Assembly: GCA_035543455.1 (NCBI GenBank)
Contig: DATKKE010000016.1
Coordinates: forward strand, 1 to 18,597
Direction of reading: 5' to 3'
DNA: 18,597 nt
Origin: CAIKOD01 sp035543455
GTDB lineage: Archaea > Halobacteriota > Methanomicrobia > Methanomicrobiales > Methanospirillaceae
Both the position numbers and the translations under genes were made by a program. Below the pieces are notes generated by a model. The model was not told where the DNA came from and did not search any database. It worked only from the letters and a program-made list of their open reading frames with translations. Positions 7,415-15,235 of the stretch are shown here, piece after piece (the stretch's first letter is position 1; the number at the start of each line of letters is the position of its first letter).

Positions 7415-7423
7415 CATAAATAA
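7415..7423 (-). promoter_or_regulatory. TATA-like element for the secreted-protein gene
   Basis: TTATTTATG on the minus strand predicts transcription from about 7393, giving a leader of about 70 nt that ends in GGAGGA before the ATG at 7322. A separate plus-strand TATA-like element, ACTATAATG at 7449-7457, may serve the divergent glycosylase gene. Confidence 0.4.
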
Positions 7424-7635
7424 TGAGATGATGGCCAGGGTTCAGGGTACTATAATGAAAGATCATTGATCTCCGGTTGCGAATACATCGATGCCATAAA
7501 AGCCCTTTGCAGGGAATAATGCCTTTAGACAACAATACCGGTACCGGAACAAATTGGATCCGTGTTTCAGCGGTACCTGATCGGTTCCATCCGGTTAATC
7601 AGATTAGGACAGAGTACGATGCGGAAAAATCGAAC

Positions 7636-8526
7636 ATGAATTGCCTGACATTCGACCGGGAGACCCCCTTCGACCTTGGAAAAACGCTTTCATGCGGGCA
7701 GGTGTTCCGGTGGACGGAGGAAGAGGGGGGGATGTGGACTGGTATAATCGGAGATGAGGTGGTTACCGCCAGGCAGGAGGGAAACCGGCTCTTCTGGAAC
7801 GGTACTGACGAGGACGTGATCACCCGTTATTTTTCACTGGATATCGACCTTCCAACAATACTCGACGATATTGACAGGGATCCTGTTATTCATCGCGCAA
7901 TTGCGCGATCGAACGGACTCCGGATTATCCGGCAAGCCCCCTGGGAATGTCTTGCGTCGTATATTATCGCCACATTTACCAATATCCCGTCGATAAAACG
8001 TCGGATAGGGCTCCTGTGCCAGGCATTCGGCAAAGAGATCCTTGCCGGGGAGGTGGTACGGTATTCGTTTCCGGCCCCGGGATCTCTCGTGGAAGGACGG
8101 GACTGTCTTTTTGAGACCTGCAGGCTTGGGTACCGTGCCCCGTTTCTCTGCGAAACTGCCGGTCTTATTGCCGCAGATCCCGAATGGGCAGACAGGCTGG
8201 CATCGTTTCCCTATGAAGATGCACGGTCCATGCTCATGCGCTACAAGGGGGCAGGACGGAAAGTGGCAGACTGCGTGCTTCTCTTCGGGTTCGAAAGGTT
8301 GAATGCGTTCCCTGTCGATGTCTGGATAGAACGGATTCTCCGGGCATATTACCTTGATGAGCCGGCAGGTGCGATATCATACGAATACATGCGACACTTC
8401 GCCCAGGATTATTTTGGTGAATATGCAGGATACGCACAGGAATACCTGTTTAGTATCAGGGAAGAACTCTTTTCAAAAAACCTGCCAGGGAAAAATCGTA
8501 AAGAATATCCCGGGCCACCCACCTAG
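7636..8526 (+). CDS. ogg: 8-oxoguanine DNA glycosylase/AP lyase, Ogg1-like
   Basis: Base-excision repair enzyme that removes 8-oxoguanine and nicks the abasic site. Of 296 residues. Seen: an N-terminal domain with TLSCGQVFRW (as in Ogg1 GQSFRW), TNIPSIKRRIGLLCQAFG matching the Ogg1 segment that contacts the flipped base, and a helix-hairpin-helix GAGRKVADCVLLF followed by FPVDVW. Lys209 and Asp228 correspond to the catalytic Lys249 and Asp268 of human OGG1. The frame is open upstream to 7477, but the sequence before 7636 does not resemble the family and 7636 gives the usual N-terminus. ATG 7519, preceded by AGGGAAT, is an alternative. It converges on the ahcY gene, overlapping it by 4 bp. Confidence 0.88.
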   Translation: MNCLTFDRETPFDLGKTLSCGQVFRWTEEEGGMWTGIIGDEVVTARQEGNRLFWNGTDEDVITRYFSLDIDLPTILDDIDRDPVIHRAIARSNGLRIIRQAPWECLASYIIATFTNIPSIKRRIGLLCQAFGKEILAGEVVRYSFPAPGSLVEGRDCLFETCRLGYRAPFLCETAGLIAADPEWADRLASFPYEDARSMLMRYKGAGRKVADCVLLFGFERLNAFPVDVWIERILRAYYLDEPAGAISYEYMRHFAQDYFGEYAGYAQEYLFSIREELFSKNLPGKNRKEYPGPPT

Positions 8527-9749
8527 GTGCCGGTATCCCAGCTTGACATATACGATTGCTGCTCGGGTGTCAGACTGTCGATCGCGATCCCGAGCGCGTG
8601 AAGCTTCATCATGGCGACCTTCTCATCGATATCCCGGGGGACTTCATGAACACCGGCCTTGAGACTGGTTCCTTTTTTGGCGATGTACCGTGAGCAGAGA
8701 GCCTGAAGGGCGAACGAAAGGTCCATCACCTCGATCGGGTGACCCATTCCCTTCGGCGTTGCCAGGTTCACGAGCCTCCCTTCTGCGAGCACATGGATGG
8801 TTCTTCCGGAGATACTGTACGAATCTATCCCGTCCCGGCGGATGACACCATCGTTGTTCAGTTCGAGCCACTTGACATCAATCTCTACATTGAAGTGGCC
8901 GGCATTCGAGAGGATGGCGCCGTCCCGCATTTCCCGGAAATGTCGTCCAACAATGACAGACGTATTGCCGCTCGTCGTGATGAAGATCTCGCCAAGTCCG
9001 GCCGCCTGGTCCATGGTCATTACCGAGTAACCATCCATGTAGGCTTCGAGTGCCCTTCTCGGGTCAATTTCAGTAACTATCACCCGCGCACCCAGGCCAT
9101 GTAATTTTCGCGCAAGACCACGACCGCAGAAACCGTACCCTGCGACAACCACGTATTTCCCTGCGATCAGGATGTTCGTCGTCACCATGATCGCAGTAAG
9201 TGCGCTTTCTCCGGTCCCGTGAACATTGTCAAAGTGATGCTTCATGGGGGTGTCATTTACCGCAATAACAGGGAATTTCAATGCCCCCACGGCTTCCATC
9301 GCCCGGAGACGGTGGATTCCGGTTGTTGTCTCCTCGCAGCCCCCGATAACAGTATCAAGAAGTTCTTTCCGGCTTGTATGGATCCGGTGAATAAGGTCCA
9401 TGCCGTCATCGATGGTAATCACCGGTTGTGCATCGAGAACCTTGTCGATCGCCTCGTAATATTCCGTAACGGTCGCTCCCCGTCTGGCATAGCAATGTAC
9501 ATCCGGCACATGGTTAAGGGCCTCAGATACGTCGTCCTGGGTGGACAGCGGGTTACAACCGGTGATATAGACCTGGGCTCCCCCGGAGACGAGGGTGGTC
9601 ACAAGGTTGGCGGTCTTCGCCTCGACGTGGAGGGCCATACCGATTACCATGTCTTTGAAAGGTTTTTCACGGGAAAATTCTTCCCTGATTGCAGACAGCA
9701 CAGGCATATACTGGCGTGCCCATTCGATCTTCAATTCACCGGTATTCAT
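8523..9749 (-). CDS. ahcY: S-adenosyl-/S-inosyl-L-homocysteine hydrolase
   Basis: NAD-dependent enzyme that removes the by-product of SAM-dependent methylation. In methanogens the homologue studied in Methanocaldococcus (MJ1388) acts on S-inosyl-homocysteine after deamination of SAH, so the substrate here may be SIH; the sequence alone does not decide this. Of 408 residues, the short archaeal type without the long C-terminal tail of eukaryotic enzymes. Seen: DDG (114-116), EETTTG (139-144), Lys170 and Asp174 in NDTPMKHHFDN, and the dinucleotide loop GYGFCGRG (204-211). AGGAG five bases before the ATG confirms the start. A bipartite hairpin lies 53-90 nt upstream on the same strand. The gene overlaps the end of the convergent ogg by 4 bp. 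Confidence 0.93.
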   Translation of the reverse strand: MNTGELKIEWARQYMPVLSAIREEFSREKPFKDMVIGMALHVEAKTANLVTTLVSGGAQVYITGCNPLSTQDDVSEALNHVPDVHCYARRGATVTEYYEAIDKVLDAQPVITIDDGMDLIHRIHTSRKELLDTVIGGCEETTTGIHRLRAMEAVGALKFPVIAVNDTPMKHHFDNVHGTGESALTAIMVTTNILIAGKYVVVAGYGFCGRGLARKLHGLGARVIVTEIDPRRALEAYMDGYSVMTMDQAAGLGEIFITTSGNTSVIVGRHFREMRDGAILSNAGHFNVEIDVKWLELNNDGVIRRDGIDSYSISGRTIHVLAEGRLVNLATPKGMGHPIEVMDLSFALQALCSRYIAKKGTSLKAGVHEVPRDIDEKVAMMKLHALGIAIDSLTPEQQSYMSSWDTGT

Positions 9750-9801
9750 AGTGACTCCTGTAACGGCTCTTTTGATAGGCAGATTGAATCCATGTCTCGT
9801 T

Positions 9802-9839
9802 ACCGGGGATCCAGGTTAAGGGACATCCTGGCTCCCGGT
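9802..9839 (-). promoter_or_regulatory. bipartite stem-loop in the ahcY leader region
   Basis: On the minus strand ACCGGG pairs with CCCGGT (6 bp) and, inside a small internal loop, CCAGG pairs with CCTGG (5 bp) around an 11-nt loop. It lies 53 nt upstream of the ahcY start. If transcription begins near a weak TATA-like AAATAAAC (about 9882-9889), the hairpin is in the 5' leader. It could be a regulatory RNA element; it does not match any riboswitch consensus I can recall. Confidence 0.4.
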
Positions 9840-9994
9840 TCATCAGCGATGGGGAGATCGGCTTCCTCATCCTAACCCTAGTTTATTTCCCCCGGAATTA
9901 CTTAATAGCAGTACAGGCCCGGTGGTCTCCGATTTTTTGTATTTTTCGAGACAAGATCGCGATATCAGGGAATGTACTGATATTTGTCTTCATG

Positions 9995-10030
9995 AACCTG
10001 GTTACCCGGTTCCGTTCCGGGGGCCAGGTT
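9995..10030. repeat. bipartite stem-loop upstream of hisF
   Basis: AACCTGG pairs with CCAGGTT (7 bp) and, inside a small internal loop, CCCGG pairs with CCGGG (5 bp) around a 7-nt loop. It lies 18 bp upstream of the hisF TATA box. Its right arm CCGGGGGCCAGGTT nearly repeats CCGGGGATCCAGGTT of the other hairpin in this spacer. Confidence 0.45.
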
Positions 10031-10048
10031 GGATTACGCCATAACCCT

Positions 10049-10056
10049 GATATACT
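10049..10056 (+). promoter_or_regulatory. TATA box for hisF
   Basis: GATATACT centred 25-26 nt before the hisF ATG at 10078. No Shine-Dalgarno sequence precedes the ATG, so the mRNA is predicted to be leaderless. Confidence 0.55.
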
Positions 10057-10077
10057 CCTCTCCGGGAATGGTACTCC

Positions 10078-10884
10078 ATGGTTCTTACGAGACGTATCAT
10101 ACCGTGTCTCGACATCAAAGACGGGAGAGTCGTAAAAGGCACCCATTTCGTTGAACTCCGGGATGCGGGTGACCCGGTCGGCCTTGCGCAGCGGTATAAC
10201 GACCAGGGGGCTGATGAAGTGGTGTTTCTTGATATCACCGCTTCAAAAGAGCACCGCGGGACCCTGATCGAGGTGATCAGGAGGGCGGCAGACCGCCTCT
10301 TTCTTCCCCTTACCGTTGGGGGCGGCATCAGGAGCATCGACGACATCCAGGCGATCCTCCGGGCTGGTGCCGATAAAGTCAGTGTCAACACGAGCGCCGT
10401 ACATGATCCCGATCTCATCAGTAAAGGTGCCGGGGTGTTCGGGACCCAGTGTATCGTATTAGCGATGGATGTCCGGCGAAACTTTACCAAAAACCCGGGA
10501 GGAACGCCAGTCATGCTCCCGGATGGTACCAGCTGCTGGTACGAAGTAGTGATTTACGGTGGAAGCCGGCCCACGGGTATCGACGCGATCCGGTGGGCAA
10601 AAGAGGCGGAGGAACGGGGCGCCGGAGAGATACTCCTCACGAGCATGGAAACCGATGGCACAAAGGCCGGGTTTGACATCCCCATTACCCGTGCGATTTC
10701 AGATACCTGCGGAATACCGGTGATCGCATCGGGAGGCGTGGGGACATTTGAGCATTTCTATGACGGGTTTTCGAATGGCAGGGCTGATGCCTGCCTCGCT
10801 GCCAGTGTTTTCCATTACGGCGAGATGACCGTGTCCTCGGTCAAACATTACCTTGCATCACGGAATATCCCGGTACGGCTCTGA
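10078..10884 (+). CDS. hisF: imidazole glycerol phosphate synthase, cyclase subunit
   Basis: Synthase subunit of the HisH-HisF complex in histidine biosynthesis; it joins ammonia from HisH to PRFAR, giving imidazole glycerol phosphate and AICAR. Of 268 residues, a (beta/alpha)8 barrel. Seen: ACLD-type start IIPCLDIKDGRVVKG with catalytic Asp12, FLDITAS, the phosphate-binding VGGGIRS, the second catalytic Asp131 in LAMDVRR, EILLTSMETDGTK and the second phosphate site IASGGVG. After Asp131 there is a longer loop (NFTKNPGGTPVMLPDGTS) than in the Thermotoga enzyme. No other his gene is adjacent, which is common in methanogens. The start is set by the TATA spacing. The 3' end overlaps the convergent pheT by 44 bp. 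Confidence 0.96.
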   Translation: MVLTRRIIPCLDIKDGRVVKGTHFVELRDAGDPVGLAQRYNDQGADEVVFLDITASKEHRGTLIEVIRRAADRLFLPLTVGGGIRSIDDIQAILRAGADKVSVNTSAVHDPDLISKGAGVFGTQCIVLAMDVRRNFTKNPGGTPVMLPDGTSCWYEVVIYGGSRPTGIDAIRWAKEAEERGAGEILLTSMETDGTKAGFDIPITRAISDTCGIPVIASGGVGTFEHFYDGFSNGRADACLAASVFHYGEMTVSSVKHYLASRNIPVRL

Positions 10885-12481
10885 GGTCGATCTCGACAGC
10901 TGCAACAGGTTGTTCAAGGCTAAAGGCGTTCAGTACACCGGGATGGATTTCGCCGAAAACACCGGCGGTTTTATCCTTCACGATAATATCACCCCTGCGT
11001 CCGTCAATAAATGCCGGATCTGATGATTCTGTGACGGTATAGTGGATACCGAGTTCATGCAGGACTGCATCGGCAGATGCATAGGCTTCCGAGAAATCCG
11101 CATCCCGGTGCGTAGCGACACCTGCGGCATGCTGGTATGTGATGCAGGAGTCCACCACGTCTCCTACGGAAAAAAGGCGCTGTGGGAATTCGCGGTGCCT
11201 GTTCAGGGTAAGGAATTCAAGGAGCAGGGGGAGAAGTTCGGTCCTGAAAACGGTGTTCTCGATACTGATCGGGTGCATCACCCGGAGGACTCCCGCATGT
11301 TCCGGCCGCTGCATGTTCTTATAGAGTATTTCCTCGCTCGTCAGCGTGAACGGCATCACTTCGAGGTAGCCGAGACCACAGAAGATCTCACGGGTAAGGG
11401 CGGCATTGACCTGCACCGGGTGAGGTTTCCCCACCGTATAGGTCTTTGGCGGAAGGTCCTGGATCCTGTCGTAACCGTAGGCAATTGCTACGTCCTCGAA
11501 AAGGTCCCAGTCGTGCATGATGTCCGCACGATAGCAGGGGACCTGTACCTTCACCTTCTCTGCTTCCACCGGCTCGGCACCAAACCTCATCTTCCTGAGG
11601 AGAAGCGACATTGACGGTGCAGTCAGATCGATCCCAAGGAGCCGGGAACATTCCGAAACATTGACGGTCCGCTCCGTGGGTGCAAGAGAGGGTGTTTCTT
11701 CATCACCGATAGTAACGCTTCCGATTTCCGCGCCGGCCTCAGCCATCGCCGTACAAATAATATTGACAGCGACAGAAACAGCCCTCTTGTCTGTGCCGGT
11801 CGTATCGAGGAGGATATTCCTGGTGTCGATCGTCACGCGGGTCCGTTCACCATTGATGATCGGGGGGAATGAAAGGACATGATCATCATCATCCAAGATC
11901 AGCGGGTAGAGAGGGAAATCCCTGACGATTCTCGCATAGTCTCTGCCTTTTGGATGCTTCTCGAGGATTTCTTCCATGGTCATCTCATCGGTGAAATCAA
12001 GGGGGACGAACCTCCGGCTCTTAGGGGACGCGATGTAGTGAAAAGGAGGCCTGACCGTATCGAGATCGTGGATACCGATCGCCACCTTGCTCCTGCCCCT
12101 TCCTACAGCCCAATGAAGGGACTCCTGGAGGGACATGATGCTCTGGATTGATTCGTCATCGAACCGGACACCCCTTATGACCGCTGCCCCGAGAACAGGC
12201 CGGATATCTGCGAGCTTCGGATCCATCGTGAACGTGATTCCCGATGGTTTCACCGGGTACAAGGGCAGTCCGGTCTCGATCCCGAGATACCCACGCATAG
12301 CGCGGGCTACTCCTTCCGGAGAGAAGAGATCGGGCCGGTCGGGGAAGAATTCCACATCGGCATGATCTTCTTCGACCCTCTCCACGTCAGATCCGATGAA
12401 GGCTATTTTATCGAGTATCGTCTTCCTGTCGGTCCGGGTCAACCGCTCGAGGTACCTGAAAGGCAACGTTATAACCGCCAT
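10841..12481 (-). CDS. pheT: phenylalanyl-tRNA synthetase beta subunit
   Basis: Beta subunit of the alpha2-beta2 enzyme that charges tRNA-Phe; acts with PheS. Of 546 residues, the short archaeal/eukaryotic form without the bacterial N-terminal tRNA-binding and anticodon-binding extensions. Seen: an N-terminal region ITLPFRYLERLT and PDRPDLFSPEGVARAMRGYLG, the B3/B4 editing-type region (about 95-270, with VRGVRFDDESIQSIMSLQESLHWAVGRGRSKVAIGIHDLD), the B5 segment (YRADIMHDWDLFEDVAIAYGYD), and a C-terminal degenerate class II core (VFGEIHPGVLNAF). The start lies one base after the pheS stop, so the two are surely co-translated. The last 44 bp overlap hisF on the other strand. Confidence 0.96.
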   Translation of the reverse strand: MAVITLPFRYLERLTRTDRKTILDKIAFIGSDVERVEEDHADVEFFPDRPDLFSPEGVARAMRGYLGIETGLPLYPVKPSGITFTMDPKLADIRPVLGAAVIRGVRFDDESIQSIMSLQESLHWAVGRGRSKVAIGIHDLDTVRPPFHYIASPKSRRFVPLDFTDEMTMEEILEKHPKGRDYARIVRDFPLYPLILDDDDHVLSFPPIINGERTRVTIDTRNILLDTTGTDKRAVSVAVNIICTAMAEAGAEIGSVTIGDEETPSLAPTERTVNVSECSRLLGIDLTAPSMSLLLRKMRFGAEPVEAEKVKVQVPCYRADIMHDWDLFEDVAIAYGYDRIQDLPPKTYTVGKPHPVQVNAALTREIFCGLGYLEVMPFTLTSEEILYKNMQRPEHAGVLRVMHPISIENTVFRTELLPLLLEFLTLNRHREFPQRLFSVGDVVDSCITYQHAAGVATHRDADFSEAYASADAVLHELGIHYTVTESSDPAFIDGRRGDIIVKDKTAGVFGEIHPGVLNAFSLEQPVAAVEIDLRAVPGYSVMQGNV

Positions 12482-12482
12482 A

Positions 12483-13925
12483 TCAAACCCCTCCCTTCAC
12501 ACGGCGCAATACAGGGGTCTCCCGAAGAAACGCAATATCGCTCCGGTGGAGATAACGGAGATCTTTTAACCCAAGTCGTAGCATCGCGATCCGGCTCACG
12601 CCTAGTCCCCATGCCAGGACGGGATAACTGATGCCGAGCGGGGCCGTCACCTCCTCGCGGAATACCCCCGCCCCTCCCATTTCGATCCATCCGATCCCTT
12701 CGATATAGACCTCGGCATCGAGGCTCGGCTCCGTGTAGGGGTAGTATGAGGGCTTGAACCGAACGCCCTCGAATCCCATCCGGTGATAGAACTCGCGGAG
12801 GATACCAAGCAGGTTACCGAATGTAACTCCTTCATCCATTACGATACCCTCCAGCTGCTCGAACTCGGCAAGGTGGGTCGTATCGATTGTCTCACGCCGG
12901 TAGACTCTGCCGATACAGAAAGCCTTGACAGGAGGGACCGGGTTCTTCGCAAGATGCCGGATCGAGATACTCGTCGTATGGGTCCGAAGAACACACTGTT
13001 CGGCTTTCTCCTCCTTCCAGACCCCACCCCAGCCCGTCGATGAAGTCTCACCGCCGTACTCGTGCATCGCCTTCACCTTCTCATAACCCTCAGGGAGCGG
13101 AAGGGTTTCCCGGAGATAGAACGTGTCCTGCATCTCGCGGGCCGGGTGGTCCTGCGGCTGGAAGAGGGCATCGAAGTTCCAGTAAGCCTGCTGGACAATA
13201 TCCCCGTAAAGTTCCTCGAATCCCATTTCGAGAAGTATCTCGCGCATCTCGGCGATAATCCGCTGGTAGGGATGGATTTTTCCGGGATGTGCTTTCCTGG
13301 GGAGCTTGGTTACGTCATACCGGCGAAGGTTTAAGTTCTTCCATTCACCTGATATGATCTGCTCGGGGGAGAGAGTACCCATCTCCTCGCGAAAATCGAG
13401 TCCTTTTTTTGTGATCGCGAGCCCTTTGGGAGTTAAAGTAATTGTATACCGGACCGTTTCGGACTCCTGAAGGATACCGCGTCTGATCAGCTCTTTAGTC
13501 CTGGGATCGGAGGCAGAAGGGTGTTTTAAAGCGGATTCATCGGCATCTGTCGAAGCACCCGGTGCCATTGAAACCAGACTCCCATCAACTGTTACGAGTC
13601 CCTTCTTGCGGAGCTGGCCAAACCCGATTTTAAATGCCTTGTGCTTCTGGAGATCGGGAAGGGTTGCACCCGGTTTTATGAGCTTAAAGAGCTGTGTTTC
13701 GGGGAGCCCGTCCTTAAGATATTCCTTCCCCTCGTCGGTGTACACATACTCATTTGTTACTATCCGTGCGACCGTCGTAAGCTCCTTGTCCTGCGCCAGG
13801 TAGGCCCATTGTACTGTTGCCTCGGGGGTAGCATTCAGCAGCCCGGCAAGATGAGTCGCATCCCCCTTTTTCTCATTCTTAAGGACTGCGAGCAACCTTT
13901 TCTCGTTCTGCGTCAGTTCCGCCAT
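12483..13925 (-). CDS. pheS: phenylalanyl-tRNA synthetase alpha subunit
   Basis: Catalytic alpha subunit of PheRS, a class II synthetase. Of 480 residues, archaeal type. Seen: N-terminal winged-helix-like repeats (about 1-180, NEKRLLAVLKN, LTPKGLAITKKG), motif 1 (HPYQRIIAEMREILLEMGF, 218-236), the substrate region QDTFYLRETLPLP, motif 2 (FCIGRVYRRETIDTTH, 336-351), and motif 3 (WGLGVSRIAMLRLGLKDLR near the C-terminus) with GWIEMGGAGVFREE before it. The ATG begins one base after the trpS stop TGA and the stop is one base before the pheT ATG, so trpS, pheS and pheT are packed as one transcript. Confidence 0.97.
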   Translation of the reverse strand: MAELTQNEKRLLAVLKNEKKGDATHLAGLLNATPEATVQWAYLAQDKELTTVARIVTNEYVYTDEGKEYLKDGLPETQLFKLIKPGATLPDLQKHKAFKIGFGQLRKKGLVTVDGSLVSMAPGASTDADESALKHPSASDPRTKELIRRGILQESETVRYTITLTPKGLAITKKGLDFREEMGTLSPEQIISGEWKNLNLRRYDVTKLPRKAHPGKIHPYQRIIAEMREILLEMGFEELYGDIVQQAYWNFDALFQPQDHPAREMQDTFYLRETLPLPEGYEKVKAMHEYGGETSSTGWGGVWKEEKAEQCVLRTHTTSISIRHLAKNPVPPVKAFCIGRVYRRETIDTTHLAEFEQLEGIVMDEGVTFGNLLGILREFYHRMGFEGVRFKPSYYPYTEPSLDAEVYIEGIGWIEMGGAGVFREEVTAPLGISYPVLAWGLGVSRIAMLRLGLKDLRYLHRSDIAFLRETPVLRRVKGGV

Positions 13926-13926
13926 G

Positions 13927-15180
13927 TCATACCACGATCCCGTCTGCGCATGAGTCCATCTTCTCCTTGAAATCCTTCAAAAAAGAGACGACCCTTTCGG
14001 CTGTGTCCTTCTTGCACTGTCCGCAAGTGACTTCCCCGGCCATGCATCTTCGCCTGATCGCACCGAGCTCTGCATCGTCTGTCACCATGTGGAAAAGGTT
14101 GAGGAGGAATACCGAGCACTTGTCCGGCTCGCCCCCAAGACGTTTCTGCTCTTCGAGGGTCATCCTTCCGCCGGTGATCGCATTCATCACTTTCTTTCTT
14201 ACCGTGGCTTCGGGCTCATAGAACGAGATAATGCTCTCAGGGACACTTGACGACATCTTTCCCCCTGTCAGACCCGGCATGAAGATATGGTACGTGGATG
14301 ACGGGGTATAGAAGGCAAACCCCCCGTGTGCCCGCTCGATCTCCCGGACAATACCTGCCACTTCGGCACAGTTCGCTTCTTTAATATCGACATGCCCTTC
14401 GTACTTCTTTGCATGCGCAAACGCCTTTTTAACGGCCTCGAGCGCTACATCAGGAGCATTCTTCGAACGAACACTGATATACCCGTTCCGTTCCTCTACC
14501 GTGAACATCCTCATTTTATGGGCGATCCCACGGGTCAGTCGGATATGGGGGTCCTGATCGATACCGACTGGAACCAGGGTAGGCGCCGGTTCACGGTCGA
14601 CCTGAGGATAGAGGATGTCGGCAACCTGGGTGATCACGCTTTCCGCGTGGGCAAGGTCGGTATCGGCCCCAAAGCCGTAGATTGCTGTTAGTTCCGAGAA
14701 GTTCACCTTGGTCGCCGCTTCGAAGGCGAGATCCTTAAGCCGGTCGTTTCTCGACTGGAAATAGGTCTGCCCTTTAAAACCGAGCGCACAGAGACAGGAG
14801 AGATACTCCCTGCCGTATTCACCGCACTTCTCCCATGAGGTGTTCCGGACAGCATGGGCTTCCCGATCTGCAATAGTGATGTAACCGTTACCCCCCTGCT
14901 GCACGTGCCAGACCACCTCCTTCATCACCATCAGGTGGCCGAGGTGGGGGTGACCGGACGGCATGAACCCGGTAAGGATATGAAACTGGCGCCTGTTACC
15001 GATTGCATCGGCGATCATCTGGTAATCGCGATGCCCAAGGACTATCCCCCGGCGTATAAAATACGGGACTTCCGGGAGGTCGGCGATAGCATTTCCGATA
15101 GGGGAAATTCCAAATTCGGAAAATGTTTTTTCGATCTCAAGCGAAGGCTGATTTGACCATGGATTAATTTCCGGTGTCAT
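13927..15180 (-). CDS. trpS: tryptophanyl-tRNA synthetase
   Basis: Class I synthetase that charges tRNA-Trp. Of 417 residues, the archaeal/eukaryotic type. Seen: the first signature as SGHPHLGH (75-82), the Trp-pocket region YGFGADTDLAHAESVITQVADILYPQ, VPVGIDQDPHIRLTRGIA (204-220), and the second signature as GKMSSS (307-312). The C-terminal helical part carries a cysteine cluster (CMAGEVTCGQCKKD) seen in related archaeal enzymes. It lies 55 bp after endA and one base before pheS. Grouping with endA is notable because archaeal tRNA-Trp genes usually contain an intron that EndA removes. Confidence 0.96.
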   Translation of the reverse strand: MTPEINPWSNQPSLEIEKTFSEFGISPIGNAIADLPEVPYFIRRGIVLGHRDYQMIADAIGNRRQFHILTGFMPSGHPHLGHLMVMKEVVWHVQQGGNGYITIADREAHAVRNTSWEKCGEYGREYLSCLCALGFKGQTYFQSRNDRLKDLAFEAATKVNFSELTAIYGFGADTDLAHAESVITQVADILYPQVDREPAPTLVPVGIDQDPHIRLTRGIAHKMRMFTVEERNGYISVRSKNAPDVALEAVKKAFAHAKKYEGHVDIKEANCAEVAGIVREIERAHGGFAFYTPSSTYHIFMPGLTGGKMSSSVPESIISFYEPEATVRKKVMNAITGGRMTLEEQKRLGGEPDKCSVFLLNLFHMVTDDAELGAIRRRCMAGEVTCGQCKKDTAERVVSFLKDFKEKMDSCADGIVV

Positions 15181-15235
15181 GAAGTGGAAACCTGTTCTCT
15201 GTCGTATAACCTGTTATTCCCTGGATATCATTATT

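Noticed and set aside
9219..9875. Plus-strand open frame of 218 codons across ahcY
   Set aside because: It is antisense to a confidently identified gene, and its translation is His/Arg/Cys-rich without any motif.
10002..10514. Minus-strand open frame of 170 codons across hisF
   Set aside because: Antisense to hisF; translation rich in Ser, Arg and Thr typical of a GC-driven shadow frame.
11042..11614. Plus-strand open frame of 190 codons across pheT
   Set aside because: Antisense to pheT, with no domain or credible start signal.
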